64,000 bases of DNA, from positions 62,001 through 126,000 of the forward strand of contig NZ_BMIJ01000002.1 of assembly GCF_014641945.1 (NCBI RefSeq), given 5' to 3'. Shown in pieces: positions 18,473 through 27,590 of this stretch. Made by a program: the position numbers and the translations under genes. Source of the DNA: Marinobacterium zhoushanense (GTDB lineage Bacteria > Pseudomonadota > Gammaproteobacteria > Pseudomonadales > Balneatricaceae). A model generated the notes under the pieces. That model saw only the letters and a list, made by a program, of their open reading frames with translations, was not told the DNA's origin and searched no databases. Position 1 is the first letter of the stretch; every line of letters starts with the position of its first letter.

Positions 18473-19831
18473 ATGGAACAGATACCCGTTGTGCAAGACT
18501 ACACACCACCTTTTGCCCGCGACGGCAAATTCCACGTCCGCCTTACCGAAGGGCGCTTTCAAAACCTGCGACGCCTGAGCAGTTGGCCGATGATCGCACT
18601 GTTTTTCGGCCTGGTCTGGATCCAGGTGGACGGCCAACCCTGGCTGCTGTTCTCCTTCGCCCAACGCAAGATCATCCTGTTCGGCAATGCACTCTCCTGG
18701 CACGACCTGCCGCTGCTGGCCGGATTGATGATTGCCGGCGCCTGCCTGCTGTTCTTTATGGCGGTGGCCTGGGGACGGGTCTGGTGCGGCTTCGCCTGCC
18801 CCCAAAGTATCTGGACCTGGTTGTTTATCCGCATCGAGGATTTCACCGAAGGACGCGCCGGCATCCGGGCGCGTCAGGAGGGGGAACCGCTGAGCGCCGA
18901 ACGCCTGTTACGCCGGATCGCCAAGCACCTGCTGTGGATCGCGCTGGCCACGCTGACGGCAGCGACGTTTACCGGGTACTTCATTCCTATTCGTGAGATG
19001 GTCTCGGAGGCAGCGCAGCTGGAGCTGTCGACGGCGATCACCGGCTGGCTGGTGATAATGGCCGGACTGACCTATGCCAACGCAGGGCTGGTGCGGGAAA
19101 AGATCTGTCTGCACGCCTGCCCCTACTCCCGCTTTCAGGGGGTGATGTTCGACCGCGACACCCGCACCGTCACCTATGATGCGGGGCGCGGCGAGCCTCG
19201 CGCCAACAAGCGCAATGCCGATACCAATAGCGGCGACTGTGTCGATTGCGGCCTATGCGTACAGGTGTGCCCCACCGGCATCGATATCCGTGACGGTCTT
19301 CAGGCGGCCTGCATCGACTGTGCGGCCTGTATCGACGCCTGCGATAGCGTCATGGAAAAAATCAACCGTCCGACAGGTCTGATCCGTTTTGCCTCCGAGT
19401 CACAGCTTGAGAACAAACCCTCACCGCTGCTGCGCCCCCGCCTTGCCGGTTACGGCGCTGTTATGGTTATTGCGTTTAGCGCCGTACTCTACGGCTTCAC
19501 CGGTACTACCGACTTGCTGGTGGAGGTTCGCCGAGATCGCGGAGCGCTCTTTACCCAACTGGACGAGCAGTGGATCTGCAACAACTACCGCGTCAAAGTC
19601 GAGGCTTTCGATCCTGCCGAAGCATCGGTACGCATCTCCGTCGTAGGCGAGGGCGTGTACGAGCTATTTGGACCAGCCGATATCGACCTGAGTGAAAACA
19701 ACTCCACCTGGCTGCCCTACCGGGTCTGCGCTCAGGACATAACCTCACCGAATACGAAGCTGACGTTCAACTTCCAGGGCAATGAGGTCAGGACATCGAA
19801 GGAAACAACCTTCCTTGCCAAATCGATCTGA
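18473..19831 (+). CDS. ccoG: Cytochrome oxidase assembly protein CcoG (FixG/RdxA)
   Basis: A 452-residue membrane iron-sulfur protein with about five membrane segments. Motifs: RVWCGFACPQSIWTW (residues 102-116), HACPYSRFQGVMFD, two CxxCxxCxxxC(P) clusters (CVDCGLCVQVCP and CIDCAACIDACD), and a C-terminal periplasmic Ig-like domain. CcoG normally helps reduce copper for cbb3 oxidase assembly. Here it directly precedes the bd-type oxidase genes (17-base gap) rather than ccoNOPQ, so its partner is not obvious from this window. Confidence 0.92.
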   Translation: MEQIPVVQDYTPPFARDGKFHVRLTEGRFQNLRRLSSWPMIALFFGLVWIQVDGQPWLLFSFAQRKIILFGNALSWHDLPLLAGLMIAGACLLFFMAVAWGRVWCGFACPQSIWTWLFIRIEDFTEGRAGIRARQEGEPLSAERLLRRIAKHLLWIALATLTAATFTGYFIPIREMVSEAAQLELSTAITGWLVIMAGLTYANAGLVREKICLHACPYSRFQGVMFDRDTRTVTYDAGRGEPRANKRNADTNSGDCVDCGLCVQVCPTGIDIRDGLQAACIDCAACIDACDSVMEKINRPTGLIRFASESQLENKPSPLLRPRLAGYGAVMVIAFSAVLYGFTGTTDLLVEVRRDRGALFTQLDEQWICNNYRVKVEAFDPAEASVRISVVGEGVYELFGPADIDLSENNSTWLPYRVCAQDITSPNTKLTFNFQGNEVRTSKETTFLAKSI

Positions 19832-19848
19832 TCGATTAAGGAGTTTGT

Positions 19849-21231
19849 ATGCAAGACATGGCGCTCATGCTGGCACGCATCCAGTTTGGATTCACCGTGT
19901 CGTTCCACATCATCTTTCCCGCCATCACGATCGGGCTGGCCAGCTACCTGGCTGTGCTGGAAGGATGCTGGTTGAAAACTCGCAACCCCGTCTTCAAACA
20001 GCTGTACACGTTCTGGAGCCGAATATTCGCGCTCAACTTCGGTATGGGCGTGGTGTCCGGGCTGGTAATGGCTTACGAGTTCGGCACCAACTGGAGCGAG
20101 TTCTCCACCTTCGCCGGCAGCATCACAGGTCCTCTGCTGACCTACGAGGTACTGACCGCCTTCTTTCTTGAAGCGGGCTTTCTGGGCGTCATGCTGTTTG
20201 GCTGGAAGCGGGTTGGCGAGCAGCTGCACTTCTTTGCCACACTGATGGTCGCCATCGGCACCCTCATATCGGCAACCTGGATACTTGCCTCGAACTCCTG
20301 GATGCAAACACCGGCCGGCTATGAGATCGTCGACGGCCGTGTAGTGCCCACCGACTGGCTGGAAATCATTTTCAACCCATCCTTCCCCTACCGGCTGGTC
20401 CATATGGGGCTGGCCGCTTTTCTAAGTACTGCGCTGATGGTCGGTGCCAGCGCCGCCTGGCACCTGCTCAAAGGTCGGGACTCCAAGGCCATACGCACCA
20501 TGCTGGCCATGGCCATGGGCATGCTGTTAATCACCGCGCCACTGCAGATGCTGGCCGGTGATATGCACGGCTTGAATACGCTGGAGCACCAACCGGCCAA
20601 AGTGGCTGCGATGGAGGGACACTGGCGCAACGAAGGTGAAGGCGAGGGTGTACCGCTTCTGCTGTTCGGATGGCCCGATAACGACGCCGAAGTCACACGA
20701 TATGCAGTGGGCATTCCACGCCTGGGCAGCCTTATCCTGACCCATAGCTGGAGTGGAACCTTCAAGGGGCTTTCGGAGTTCCCCGCCGATGAACGCCCTA
20801 ACGCAGCCGCCGTGTTCTGGTCGTTCCGTGTCATGATCGCCCTCGGCCTATTGATGTTTGTGCTCGGAGCCTGGGGGATATGGGCCTGGCGCCGCGGTAC
20901 GCTCTACACCAACCGCTCACTCTTGCGCTTTGCCTTACTGATGGGCCCATCTGGATTGGTGGCCCTGCTCGCGGGTTGGTTTACAACAGAGCTCGGGCGT
21001 CAGCCCTGGGTTGTCTACGGCCTAATGAAAACAGCTGATGCGGCCAGCCCGCACAAGGTAACTGAGTTGACCATTTCACTCGTGCTCTTCGTGCTGGTTT
21101 ACCTGGTGATCTTCGGTACCGGAATCCGCTATCTGCTGCGACTGATAAACCGCGGTCCTGATCGGGACGGCGAGACCATTCAATCCACCGTGCGCCCCGT
21201 TCTGCCGCCAAATACCGATCAAGGAGTCTGA
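19849..21231 (+). CDS. cioA: Cytochrome bd-type quinol oxidase subunit I, cyanide-insensitive (CioA) class
   Basis: The 460-residue heme-bearing subunit of a quinol:O2 oxidoreductase. It is about 60 residues shorter than E. coli CydA because the Q-loop is short, the mark of the CioA class that resists cyanide. Seen: an N-terminal histidine in GFTVSFHIIFPA, the GRxxxE-type quinol and heme segment (QPAKVAAMEGHW), PYRLVHM with the heme histidine, and the invariant GRQPWVVYG near the C-terminus. It is the second gene of ccoG-cioAB and ends one base before cioB. Confidence 0.9.
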   Translation: MQDMALMLARIQFGFTVSFHIIFPAITIGLASYLAVLEGCWLKTRNPVFKQLYTFWSRIFALNFGMGVVSGLVMAYEFGTNWSEFSTFAGSITGPLLTYEVLTAFFLEAGFLGVMLFGWKRVGEQLHFFATLMVAIGTLISATWILASNSWMQTPAGYEIVDGRVVPTDWLEIIFNPSFPYRLVHMGLAAFLSTALMVGASAAWHLLKGRDSKAIRTMLAMAMGMLLITAPLQMLAGDMHGLNTLEHQPAKVAAMEGHWRNEGEGEGVPLLLFGWPDNDAEVTRYAVGIPRLGSLILTHSWSGTFKGLSEFPADERPNAAAVFWSFRVMIALGLLMFVLGAWGIWAWRRGTLYTNRSLLRFALLMGPSGLVALLAGWFTTELGRQPWVVYGLMKTADAASPHKVTELTISLVLFVLVYLVIFGTGIRYLLRLINRGPDRDGETIQSTVRPVLPPNTDQGV

Positions 21232-21232
21232 C

Positions 21233-22237
21233 ATGGGTGTCGATACCGCACTGATTTGGGCTGTCATCATTCTGATTGGCGTCATGCTCTACGTCATCGC
21301 CGACGGCTTCGATCTTGGCGTTGGCCTGCTGTTTCCATTTGTACCATCAGAAGGACATCGCAACCGCATGATGGCCAGCGTGGCACCTATCTGGGACGGT
21401 AACGAAACCTGGCTGGTACTCGGCGGTGCCGGCCTGATGGCGGCCTTTCCCCTGGCATACGCTGTTGTACTCAGCGCGCTCTATCTACCCATCGTATTGA
21501 TGCTGATAGGCCTCATCCTGCGCGGTGTCGCATTCGAAGCGCGAGCGAAATCCAGTGATCACAGTCGCCATCTCTGGGATAAGGCCTTCTTTGGCGGCTC
21601 CCTCATGGCAAGCTTCTTCCAGGGCGTTATTCTGGGCGCGTATATCAGTGGCATCGATGTTCAGGATGGCCGCTTCGCCGGAGGCCCCTTGGACTGGGTC
21701 AGCAGTTTTTCACTGTTCTGCGGTGCAGCTCTGACGGCCGCCTACGCCCTGCTGGGCAGTACCTGGCTGATATTGAAAACCGATGGCTACCTGCAATATC
21801 GAATGCGCGACCTGACCAAGCCTCTTGTTTGGCTGTTGTCTGTATTTATTTTTGCGGTGTCCATCTGGACACCCTTGGCTCACGAAGCAATAGCCGAGCG
21901 CTGGTTCAGCCTGCCCAACCTGTATTGGCTCACGCCCCTGCCCGTTTTGACCGCACTGACCTGCCTACTGCTGCTGCGGTCGGTCGAGTACGGAGAAGCG
22001 ATGCCCTTTGTGATGACGCTGGTGGTGATGACACTCGGTTTCCTTGGGCTCGGCATCAGCCTGTGGCCTAACGTAATACCGCCGTCCATCAGTATTTGGC
22101 AGGCCTCGTCACCGGCGTCCAGCCAAGGCTTTGCCTTGGTTGGTGCACTGTTGATCATGCCGATCATCCTGACCTATTCCGCCTGGTCCTACTATGTGTT
22201 CCGCGGCAAGGTCAAAGCCGAAGATGGGTATCACTGA
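21233..22237 (+). CDS. cioB: Cytochrome bd-type oxidase subunit II (CioB)
   Basis: A 334-residue partner subunit with about eight to nine hydrophobic segments; signatures include YVIADGFDLGVGLLFPF (residues 20-36) and WDGNETWLVLGGAGLMAAFPLAY (split here: WDGNETWLVLGG and AGLMAAFPLAYA). It begins one base after the cioA stop and is followed immediately by a tiny hydrophobic gene, as in other cio operons. Confidence 0.92.
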   Translation: MGVDTALIWAVIILIGVMLYVIADGFDLGVGLLFPFVPSEGHRNRMMASVAPIWDGNETWLVLGGAGLMAAFPLAYAVVLSALYLPIVLMLIGLILRGVAFEARAKSSDHSRHLWDKAFFGGSLMASFFQGVILGAYISGIDVQDGRFAGGPLDWVSSFSLFCGAALTAAYALLGSTWLILKTDGYLQYRMRDLTKPLVWLLSVFIFAVSIWTPLAHEAIAERWFSLPNLYWLTPLPVLTALTCLLLLRSVEYGEAMPFVMTLVVMTLGFLGLGISLWPNVIPPSISIWQASSPASSQGFALVGALLIMPIILTYSAWSYYVFRGKVKAEDGYH

Positions 22238-22238
22238 G

Positions 22239-22349
22239 ATGATGCGAGACAGGTGCAAACGCCTTGCCTGGCTACTCTTGATCTGGCTCCTGAGCGTTGC
22301 AACAACCTATGCCCTAACACTGATTCTACGGCAGTTCATACCAACCTGA
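22239..22349 (+). CDS. Small DUF2474/CydX-like membrane protein
   Basis: A 36-codon gene that starts one base after the cioB stop. The product begins MMRDRCKRLAWLLLIWLLSV and has one hydrophobic helix followed by a basic end (LRQF). This pattern (basic start, W-LLLIW-LSV) is that of DUF2474 proteins, which accompany CioAB the way CydX accompanies CydAB. It probably stabilises the oxidase. Either of two adjacent ATGs (22239, 22242) could start it. The following 435 bases (22350-22784) hold nothing I can support. Confidence 0.7.
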   Translation: MMRDRCKRLAWLLLIWLLSVATTYALTLILRQFIPT

Positions 22350-22784
22350 CCGGCCGCAACCGGTTGTGAAGGCATCGATACGCCGGTTCGTATCGGTGTG
22401 CCGGGACCGGCAGATATCGGGCGACTGCCGAGATATGCGAATCAGTTTGGCGTGGAGACATCTATGGCAATCGTCCGGAGATATGGCCTGTCGTTGACCA
22501 ACCTTCTGCGCACGTCTGTCTCTGATTGCTATTGGAAATCTCTCTCCAGCAGCCTGGCAGGACAAGGCCTTGTAGATATCCGATATCACCTCTACCCATT
22601 TGGGAGAATTTTAGAAGGGACAGCAAGAATGCCGCTTCTGTGGCAAGGTTATCACCTGTCTGGGCATCCGGAGTTATGTCACCGCGACTAAGATGACCTA
22701 TTTTTTGCATGATGAATTAGGCTATCTTGGAGTATCGGGTCTCCCTGACCTGCTCTCCCCTAACATCGGGAACACGAACAGCAG

Positions 22785-23504
22785 ATGTACAGCGCCAAAC
22801 TAAACCTCGACGTTCGAGACATGGACCTTTTTGCAAAGATCGTCTGGACGCTCGGACGCAATCTGCCCGCCGATAGGGTGCGAGGGGACACCCTCACCGA
22901 TATCGGACAGCTGCTCAAGGCAGACTATGTGGCGTCTTATATCTGGGACGACGCCCGGTCAACGTCCACACGCTGTCTCGCCCACAATATTGATACCTCA
23001 TTGCTGGACCGGTATGACTGTCAGCTGGAAAGTATCGACTTCATCACGCCAACCATGCGCAAGCAGCAAGGGGCCGCTGCCGTCGATGAGGTGATAGAGC
23101 GCAGAACGCTTGAGACCAGCGAGTTCTACAACACCTTTCTCGCACCAGCCGGAATGCACCACGGCATCAATATCTATTTCTTCGATAACCACCGGGATGT
23201 GGGCGATCTTCGGATATGGCGGGATAAAAGCGCGCCCCCATTCGGTATCCGCGAGTTGAGCCTACTGAACGCGTTAAAGATCTATTTTGAAACAGCGCTG
23301 ACACAGGATGCAGCGCTACAGGACATACTGACGCGGCGTGAGCAGGAGGTTGTAAGCCACTTGAGGCACGGTTTGAGCGACAAGCAGATTGCACGTGAGC
23401 TCGGCGTTGGCTTCACCACGATCCGCAGCCATCTGAACAGCGCAATGCACAAACTCGACTGTGCCAACAGAACCGAACTCGCCCTCAAACTCACGCACGG
23501 ATAG
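22785..23504 (+). CDS. LuxR-family transcriptional regulator
   Basis: A 239-residue regulator with a C-terminal LuxR/GerE helix-turn-helix (about residues 175-235: LTRREQEVVSHLRHGLSDKQ, IARELGVGFTTIRSHLNSAM). The N-terminal 170 residues have the size of a sensor domain but not a clear autoinducer-binding signature. No luxI gene is in the window. It stands between the cio operon and an amidase gene in the same direction, 97 bases before the latter, so it may control the amidase. Confidence 0.85.
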   Translation: MYSAKLNLDVRDMDLFAKIVWTLGRNLPADRVRGDTLTDIGQLLKADYVASYIWDDARSTSTRCLAHNIDTSLLDRYDCQLESIDFITPTMRKQQGAAAVDEVIERRTLETSEFYNTFLAPAGMHHGINIYFFDNHRDVGDLRIWRDKSAPPFGIRELSLLNALKIYFETALTQDAALQDILTRREQEVVSHLRHGLSDKQIARELGVGFTTIRSHLNSAMHKLDCANRTELALKLTHG

Positions 23505-23601
23505 ACACCCCTGACTCCTCAATTTTGAGGATGTGATCGAACCCGGCACTGTGCCTAAATCCCGGTATGCACAGAAACGTTCGATCCGTTCAGGAGTTAA
23601 C

Positions 23602-25113
23602 ATGCGCAACATCACCACGTTAGTATCGATTCCCCTGCTGACCCTCAGCTCGATGAGTCACTCCGCCGAGCCCCCCATCAATTTGACCCAGTTAAGTGCG
23701 CTGGAAACGGCGAAACTAATCTGCGAACGCAAGGTAACGAGCGGAACAGTGGTCAAACACTGGCTGGCTCGTGCACAAAATATGGACGCGTTCAATGCGT
23801 TCTCGTCGCTGATCGATGAGGATAAGGCGCTGGTTCTGGCCAAAGCCGAAGACGAACGTTTGGAGAGTGGCGGACACTGTCTACCATTGGGCGGCGTGCC
23901 CTTGGCGGTGAAAGACAACATCGAAGTCAAAGGGCAGCCAAACTCAGGCGGTACACCGGCGCTCACGGACTTCATCCCCAGCGTCAACGCGCCGGTGATC
24001 GACAAGCTCGAAGCGGCAGGTGCGATTATTATCGGTAAAACCGGCATGCACGAATTGGCATTCGGCACATCCGGCTATAACACCAGTTACCAAGGCCCCC
24101 ATGGGTTAGGGGTACGTAACTCATTCGATCCCGATCGAATTCCCGGCGGATCCTCCTCGGGAAGTGCTGCTGCGCTGGGCGCGCGACTGATCACTGCCGC
24201 GCTGGGCACCGATACCGGCGGCTCTACGCGACAGCCCTGCGCACTTAATAGCTGTGTCGGCTTCCGCCCTACCGTTGGGCGGTACAGTGGCGAGGGGGTG
24301 ATTCCGATCTCATATAGCCGCGATACGGTAGGGCCGATGGCGAACAGTGTCGATGACATCATCCTGCTCGATAGCGTGATCACCGGTGGCAAGGCGGTAA
24401 TGCCCCCCCAGGCGGACACCATTCGGCTTGGCGTTCCGGCGTTCTTCTGGTCCGACCTTCATCCTGATGTTAAGAGCTCAGCCGAGAGTGCCTTGGACAG
24501 GCTGCGCGCGGCAGGCGTCACGCTGATACCGGTGGAGATGGACGGAATCGAAGCGCTGACCGGCGCTGTGGCGACGGCTGTTGCAATCTATGAAGCCAAG
24601 CCTGCGCTGACCGACTACCTGGCCTCGCGCGGCACAGGCAAGACTCTGGATGAGGTTGTATCTCAGATCTCCAGCCCGGACGTACGTGGCACATTCTCGG
24701 CGATGGTAGTACCGGGCATGGTGCCCAGTGCCGACGGAATGGTGCCGGTTGCTCCTCTTTATGAAAAAGCGCAGTCGGAGGGGCTCGCGGCCCTGTCGGC
24801 GCTTTACGAAAAAACCTTTGCCGACCATAAGCTCGACGCATTGGTGTTCCCGACAACTCCAGAGGTTGCACGGCTCTCCAACGAAGAGGCCAGCGCAGGG
24901 CCTACTTTCCTGCGCACAATTCGCAATACCGATCCAGGTAGCAATGTGCGGATGCCGGGTCTGTCACTGCCGGTTGGACTGGGTCCGCAAACTAACCTCC
25001 CGGTTGGCGTCGAGATCGACGGGCTGCCGGGGAGCGACGCCAAACTGCTGGCGATCGGCAAGACCCTTGAGTCGATCTGGGGACCGGGTCCTCAACCCAA
25101 GAACCTGAAGTAA
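23602..25113 (+). CDS. Exported amidase, amidase-signature family
   Basis: A 503-residue amide hydrolase with the full Ser-cisSer-Lys triad: lysine in LAVKDNIEVKG (about residue 103), serine in GTDTGGSTRQP (about residue 198-202), and nucleophile loop GGSSSGSAAALGARL just before it. A signal peptide (MRNITTLVSIPLLTLSSMSHSA) indicates a periplasmic enzyme, which is less common in this family. The start at 23602 has an AGGAG ribosome site. Substrates in the family range from indoleacetamide to mandelamide; with a mandelate pathway in the window the latter is possible, but the gene is 12 kb away and under another regulator. An intrinsic terminator follows. Confidence 0.87.
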   Translation: MRNITTLVSIPLLTLSSMSHSAEPPINLTQLSALETAKLICERKVTSGTVVKHWLARAQNMDAFNAFSSLIDEDKALVLAKAEDERLESGGHCLPLGGVPLAVKDNIEVKGQPNSGGTPALTDFIPSVNAPVIDKLEAAGAIIIGKTGMHELAFGTSGYNTSYQGPHGLGVRNSFDPDRIPGGSSSGSAAALGARLITAALGTDTGGSTRQPCALNSCVGFRPTVGRYSGEGVIPISYSRDTVGPMANSVDDIILLDSVITGGKAVMPPQADTIRLGVPAFFWSDLHPDVKSSAESALDRLRAAGVTLIPVEMDGIEALTGAVATAVAIYEAKPALTDYLASRGTGKTLDEVVSQISSPDVRGTFSAMVVPGMVPSADGMVPVAPLYEKAQSEGLAALSALYEKTFADHKLDALVFPTTPEVARLSNEEASAGPTFLRTIRNTDPGSNVRMPGLSLPVGLGPQTNLPVGVEIDGLPGSDAKLLAIGKTLESIWGPGPQPKNLK

Positions 25114-25119
25114 ATCGGT

Positions 25120-25151
25120 GCCGCCGCGGCTAGCCTCCGCGGCGGCTTTTT
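25120..25151 (+). terminator. Intrinsic terminator of the amidase gene
   Basis: A perfect ten-base GC-rich stem (GCCGCCGCGG / CCGCGGCGGC) with a seven-base loop, followed by five to six T. Confidence 0.9.
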
Positions 25152-25178
25152 GTCAACCTGCTTTAGCATCTACCCTGC

Positions 25179-25212
25179 CCCTGAACGCTCATAACAACAG
25201 GAGCGTTCAGGG
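25179..25212. repeat. Perfect inverted repeat downstream of thyA
   Basis: CCCTGAACGCTC and GAGCGTTCAGGG form a 12-base perfect stem with a ten-base loop between the convergent amidase and thyA genes. There is no T run on either side, so it is a hairpin of unknown use, perhaps a stability element. Confidence 0.5.
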
Positions 25213-25323
25213 CCTCCAGCTTTCCGGTTTTTCCGCACGCCCAGTAACCCGCGTCGGGAAATTAGGCGTCAGCGAATAGGGGCGGCGCCCATTACCGGCC
25301 TTTGGATAAGGCGGCTCGACCCG

Positions 25324-26175
25324 TTATACCGAGAACGGATAGGCGATGGCCGGGTGGTGCCGGTAGCCCTCGACCTTGAAATCGTCCAACGTCACCCAGG
25401 TCTCAAGATCCTTCAATGTACGGATATCCGGGTTGATCTCGAGTCTGGGCAGTGGATAAGGCTCACGCTTGAGCTGCACATCGCGCATCAGCTGCAGCTG
25501 ATCTTCGTAGATATGGGCATTAACGATCTTGTGATAGGCGCCCCCCGGCTTGAGGCCGGTAATCTGCGCAATCAGCCGCAACAGGGTAAACACCTGCACC
25601 TGATTGAAGTTGAGCCCCAGCGGCACATCGCAGGAGCGTTGGTAGGAGGTCAGGTAGAGCGTATCGCCCAGCAGCGAGAAGGTATGGGTGTGCATGCAGG
25701 GGCGCAAGCAGCCCAGATGGAACTCGCCCGGGTTGTAGAAACTGAGGAGCTCGCCGCGATCGTCAATGCCGCGACTGAGGTTATCCACCAGTTTTGCCAG
25801 CTGATCGACCTCGCCCCCCTCCGGGGTGCGCCAATGGCGCCCCTGAACACCGTAAACACGCCCCATATCGTCCACACCCCGGCGACAGGGATTGGCCAGC
25901 CAGGCATCGTTGTCATTGGCGTTGGCGTCCCAGCTTTTGGTCCCGAGCTTGCGAAAATCCTCGGCACTGTCGTAGCCGCGTATATAGCCCAACAGTTCGG
26001 CAATGGCCGCCTTCCAATAGCTTTGGCGAGTGGTGATCAGCGGCAGTTCGTTGGCCGCCACGTTGTAGGTAAGATCGGCGTTGATCACCGTCAGGCAACG
26101 CTTGCCGGTTCGCTGATTGGTGACCCACTCGCCCTCGTCGATAATGCGTCGGCAGAGATCCAGATACTGTTGCAT
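25324..26175 (-). CDS. thyA: Thymidylate synthase
   Basis: A 283-residue ThyA that methylates dUMP to dTMP with methylenetetrahydrofolate. Key residues are all visible: the glutamate in [10 protein letters not shown], the nucleophile cysteine in CLRPCMHTH, the phosphate-binding [15 protein letters not shown] with its asparagine, and NAHIYEDQL with His and Tyr. It belongs to the longer Vibrio/Shewanella type rather than the 264-residue E. coli type. Its ATG lies 11 bases after the stop of a MocR-type regulator on the same strand, so the two are probably co-transcribed, which is an odd partnership. Confidence 0.95.
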   Translation of the reverse strand: MQQYLDLCRRIIDEGEWVTNQRTGKRCLTVINADLTYNVAANELPLITTRQSYWKAAIAELLGYIRGYDSAEDFRKLGTKSWDANANDNDAWLANPCRRGVDDMGRVYGVQGRHWRTPEGGEVDQLAKLVDNLSRGIDDRGELLSFYNPGEFHLGCLRPCMHTHTFSLLGDTLYLTSYQRSCDVPLGLNFNQVQVFTLLRLIAQITGLKPGGAYHKIVNAHIYEDQLQLMRDVQLKREPYPLPRLEINPDIRTLKDLETWVTLDDFKVEGYRHHPAIAYPFSV

Positions 26176-26186
26176 ACGCTTTTACC

Positions 26187-27587
26187 TCAGGTGGTTAACG
26201 ACGAAAGATAAGCGGGCTGATCGATCAGATCGGCCACATGCTGCAGCCCCTCTTCCCAACTGTCGCGGCTGATCGGCCCGCCGAAGCAGAGCCGCAGCGC
26301 GTCCGGCGGATTGTTGTCGGTGCTAAACGCGGCGCTGGCTACGGCGCTGACGCCATGACCACGCAGCTGCACCGCCAGTTCGGAGGGGTTCCAGTTGGAG
26401 GCTTTCGGCAGTTTCAACCAGAGATGGAAGGCGCCCTTGGCCGAGGCGATCCGCTGGCGGCCCAGGTAGTGCTCAGCCAGTTTGAGCCGTGCAATCGCCT
26501 CGTTACGAATCGCCTTGCGCATCGCCTCGGCCGTGCCGTCAAGAATCCAGTTACTGACCAGCGCATCGACCAGCGGGCTCGACATCACGTAGAGTGCGCG
26601 CATGGCGCCAGAGAAGCGCTGTGCCTGCCGTCTGGCGGGGGCATGGACGAAAGCGGAACGCAATCCGGGGCCAAAGCATTTGGCCGTGCCCATGATGTAG
26701 TAGGTCAGCTCTGGGGCCAAATCGGCTATCGGCGTGACCGGCTCTTCACTGAGCAGGGTATAGGCATCGTCCTCAATGATGGGGATGCTGTAGCGCAGTG
26801 CCACATCCGCCAGCGCCTCCCGCCGCCCCTGCGGTATGGTGGTCGTGGTGGGATTGTGAATCGTCGGGTTCAGATAGAGCACCGCCACATTACCCTGTTT
26901 GCAGATCTCCTCGAACGGACGCACCAGCGGACCATCCGCGTCGCGCTCCAGCGAGTGCAGTGTAAGACCCAGCTGCGCAGCGATCGCCTTGATGCCGGGA
27001 TAGGCCAGACTCTCCACACACACCAACTGCCCAGGTGCCGCCAGTTGGGTCAGCAACCCCACCAGCGCGCTGTGTATACCGGAGCACACCAGCACCTGCT
27101 CGGGCACCGCACGGTCAAGGCGCTGATCCAGCCACTGCAGCGCCGCTTCCTTGGCGCGGGGGCTGCCGCCGAAGGCCTGATAACGCAACATGCCATACAG
27201 ATCCTGCTGCGCCAGCACCGAGATAGCGCTGTCGCGGATCTGCTCGACCAGCGTCGGGATCGCCGGCTCGATCATCAGATTCATCGTCATCTCGTAACCG
27301 CCGCGACTGGGCTGCACGGTCACGGTTTTGCCTTTGACGAAGGTACCTGAACCGGGATGGGAGTCGATCAGTCCGCGTGTACGCGCCTCATTATAGGCAC
27401 GCGCAGCAGTGGTGTAGTTGATACCGACAGCCGCCGCCAGATCACGCAGCGGTGGCAGCCGATCGCGTGCCTGCAAACGCCCACTGTCGACATCTTCGGC
27501 GATCAGATCCGCAATCAACCGGTAGGCTGGTATACCCGTTTCCGCCTGCAATCGGTTACGCCAGCGCTGAAGCTCCTGTGTACTCAT
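26187..27587 (-). CDS. MocR-type regulator divergent from the Nit1C operon
   Basis: A 466-residue GntR/aminotransferase fusion. N-terminal winged helix: LPPLRDLAAAVGINYTTAAR and YNEARTRGLIDSHPGSGTFV (residues 42-85). C-terminal fold-type I aminotransferase domain with the PLP lysine in GTAKCFGPGLRSAFV (about residue 301). It faces away from the Nit1C genes across 367 bases that contain several copies of a TTGATTGCA motif, one of them directly beside this gene's start. It is therefore the prime candidate regulator of both itself and Nit1C. Confidence 0.87.
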   Translation of the reverse strand: MSTQELQRWRNRLQAETGIPAYRLIADLIAEDVDSGRLQARDRLPPLRDLAAAVGINYTTAARAYNEARTRGLIDSHPGSGTFVKGKTVTVQPSRGGYEMTMNLMIEPAIPTLVEQIRDSAISVLAQQDLYGMLRYQAFGGSPRAKEAALQWLDQRLDRAVPEQVLVCSGIHSALVGLLTQLAAPGQLVCVESLAYPGIKAIAAQLGLTLHSLERDADGPLVRPFEEICKQGNVAVLYLNPTIHNPTTTTIPQGRREALADVALRYSIPIIEDDAYTLLSEEPVTPIADLAPELTYYIMGTAKCFGPGLRSAFVHAPARRQAQRFSGAMRALYVMSSPLVDALVSNWILDGTAEAMRKAIRNEAIARLKLAEHYLGRQRIASAKGAFHLWLKLPKASNWNPSELAVQLRGHGVSAVASAAFSTDNNPPDALRLCFGGPISRDSWEEGLQHVADLIDQPAYLSSLTT

Positions 27588-27590
27588 CTA

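Noticed and set aside
22398..22691. A 97-residue open frame after the cio operon
   Set aside because: No ribosome site, no recognisable pattern and unusual composition.
23602..25113. Firm naming of the amidase as mandelamide hydrolase (MdlY)
   Set aside because: Family membership and a distant mandelate operon are not enough; the signal peptide and separate regulator point to other substrates as well.
25324..26175. thyA as a dCMP/CMP hydroxymethylase for a nucleoside product
   Set aside because: All dUMP-binding and catalytic residues and the Vibrio-type length fit an ordinary thymidylate synthase.
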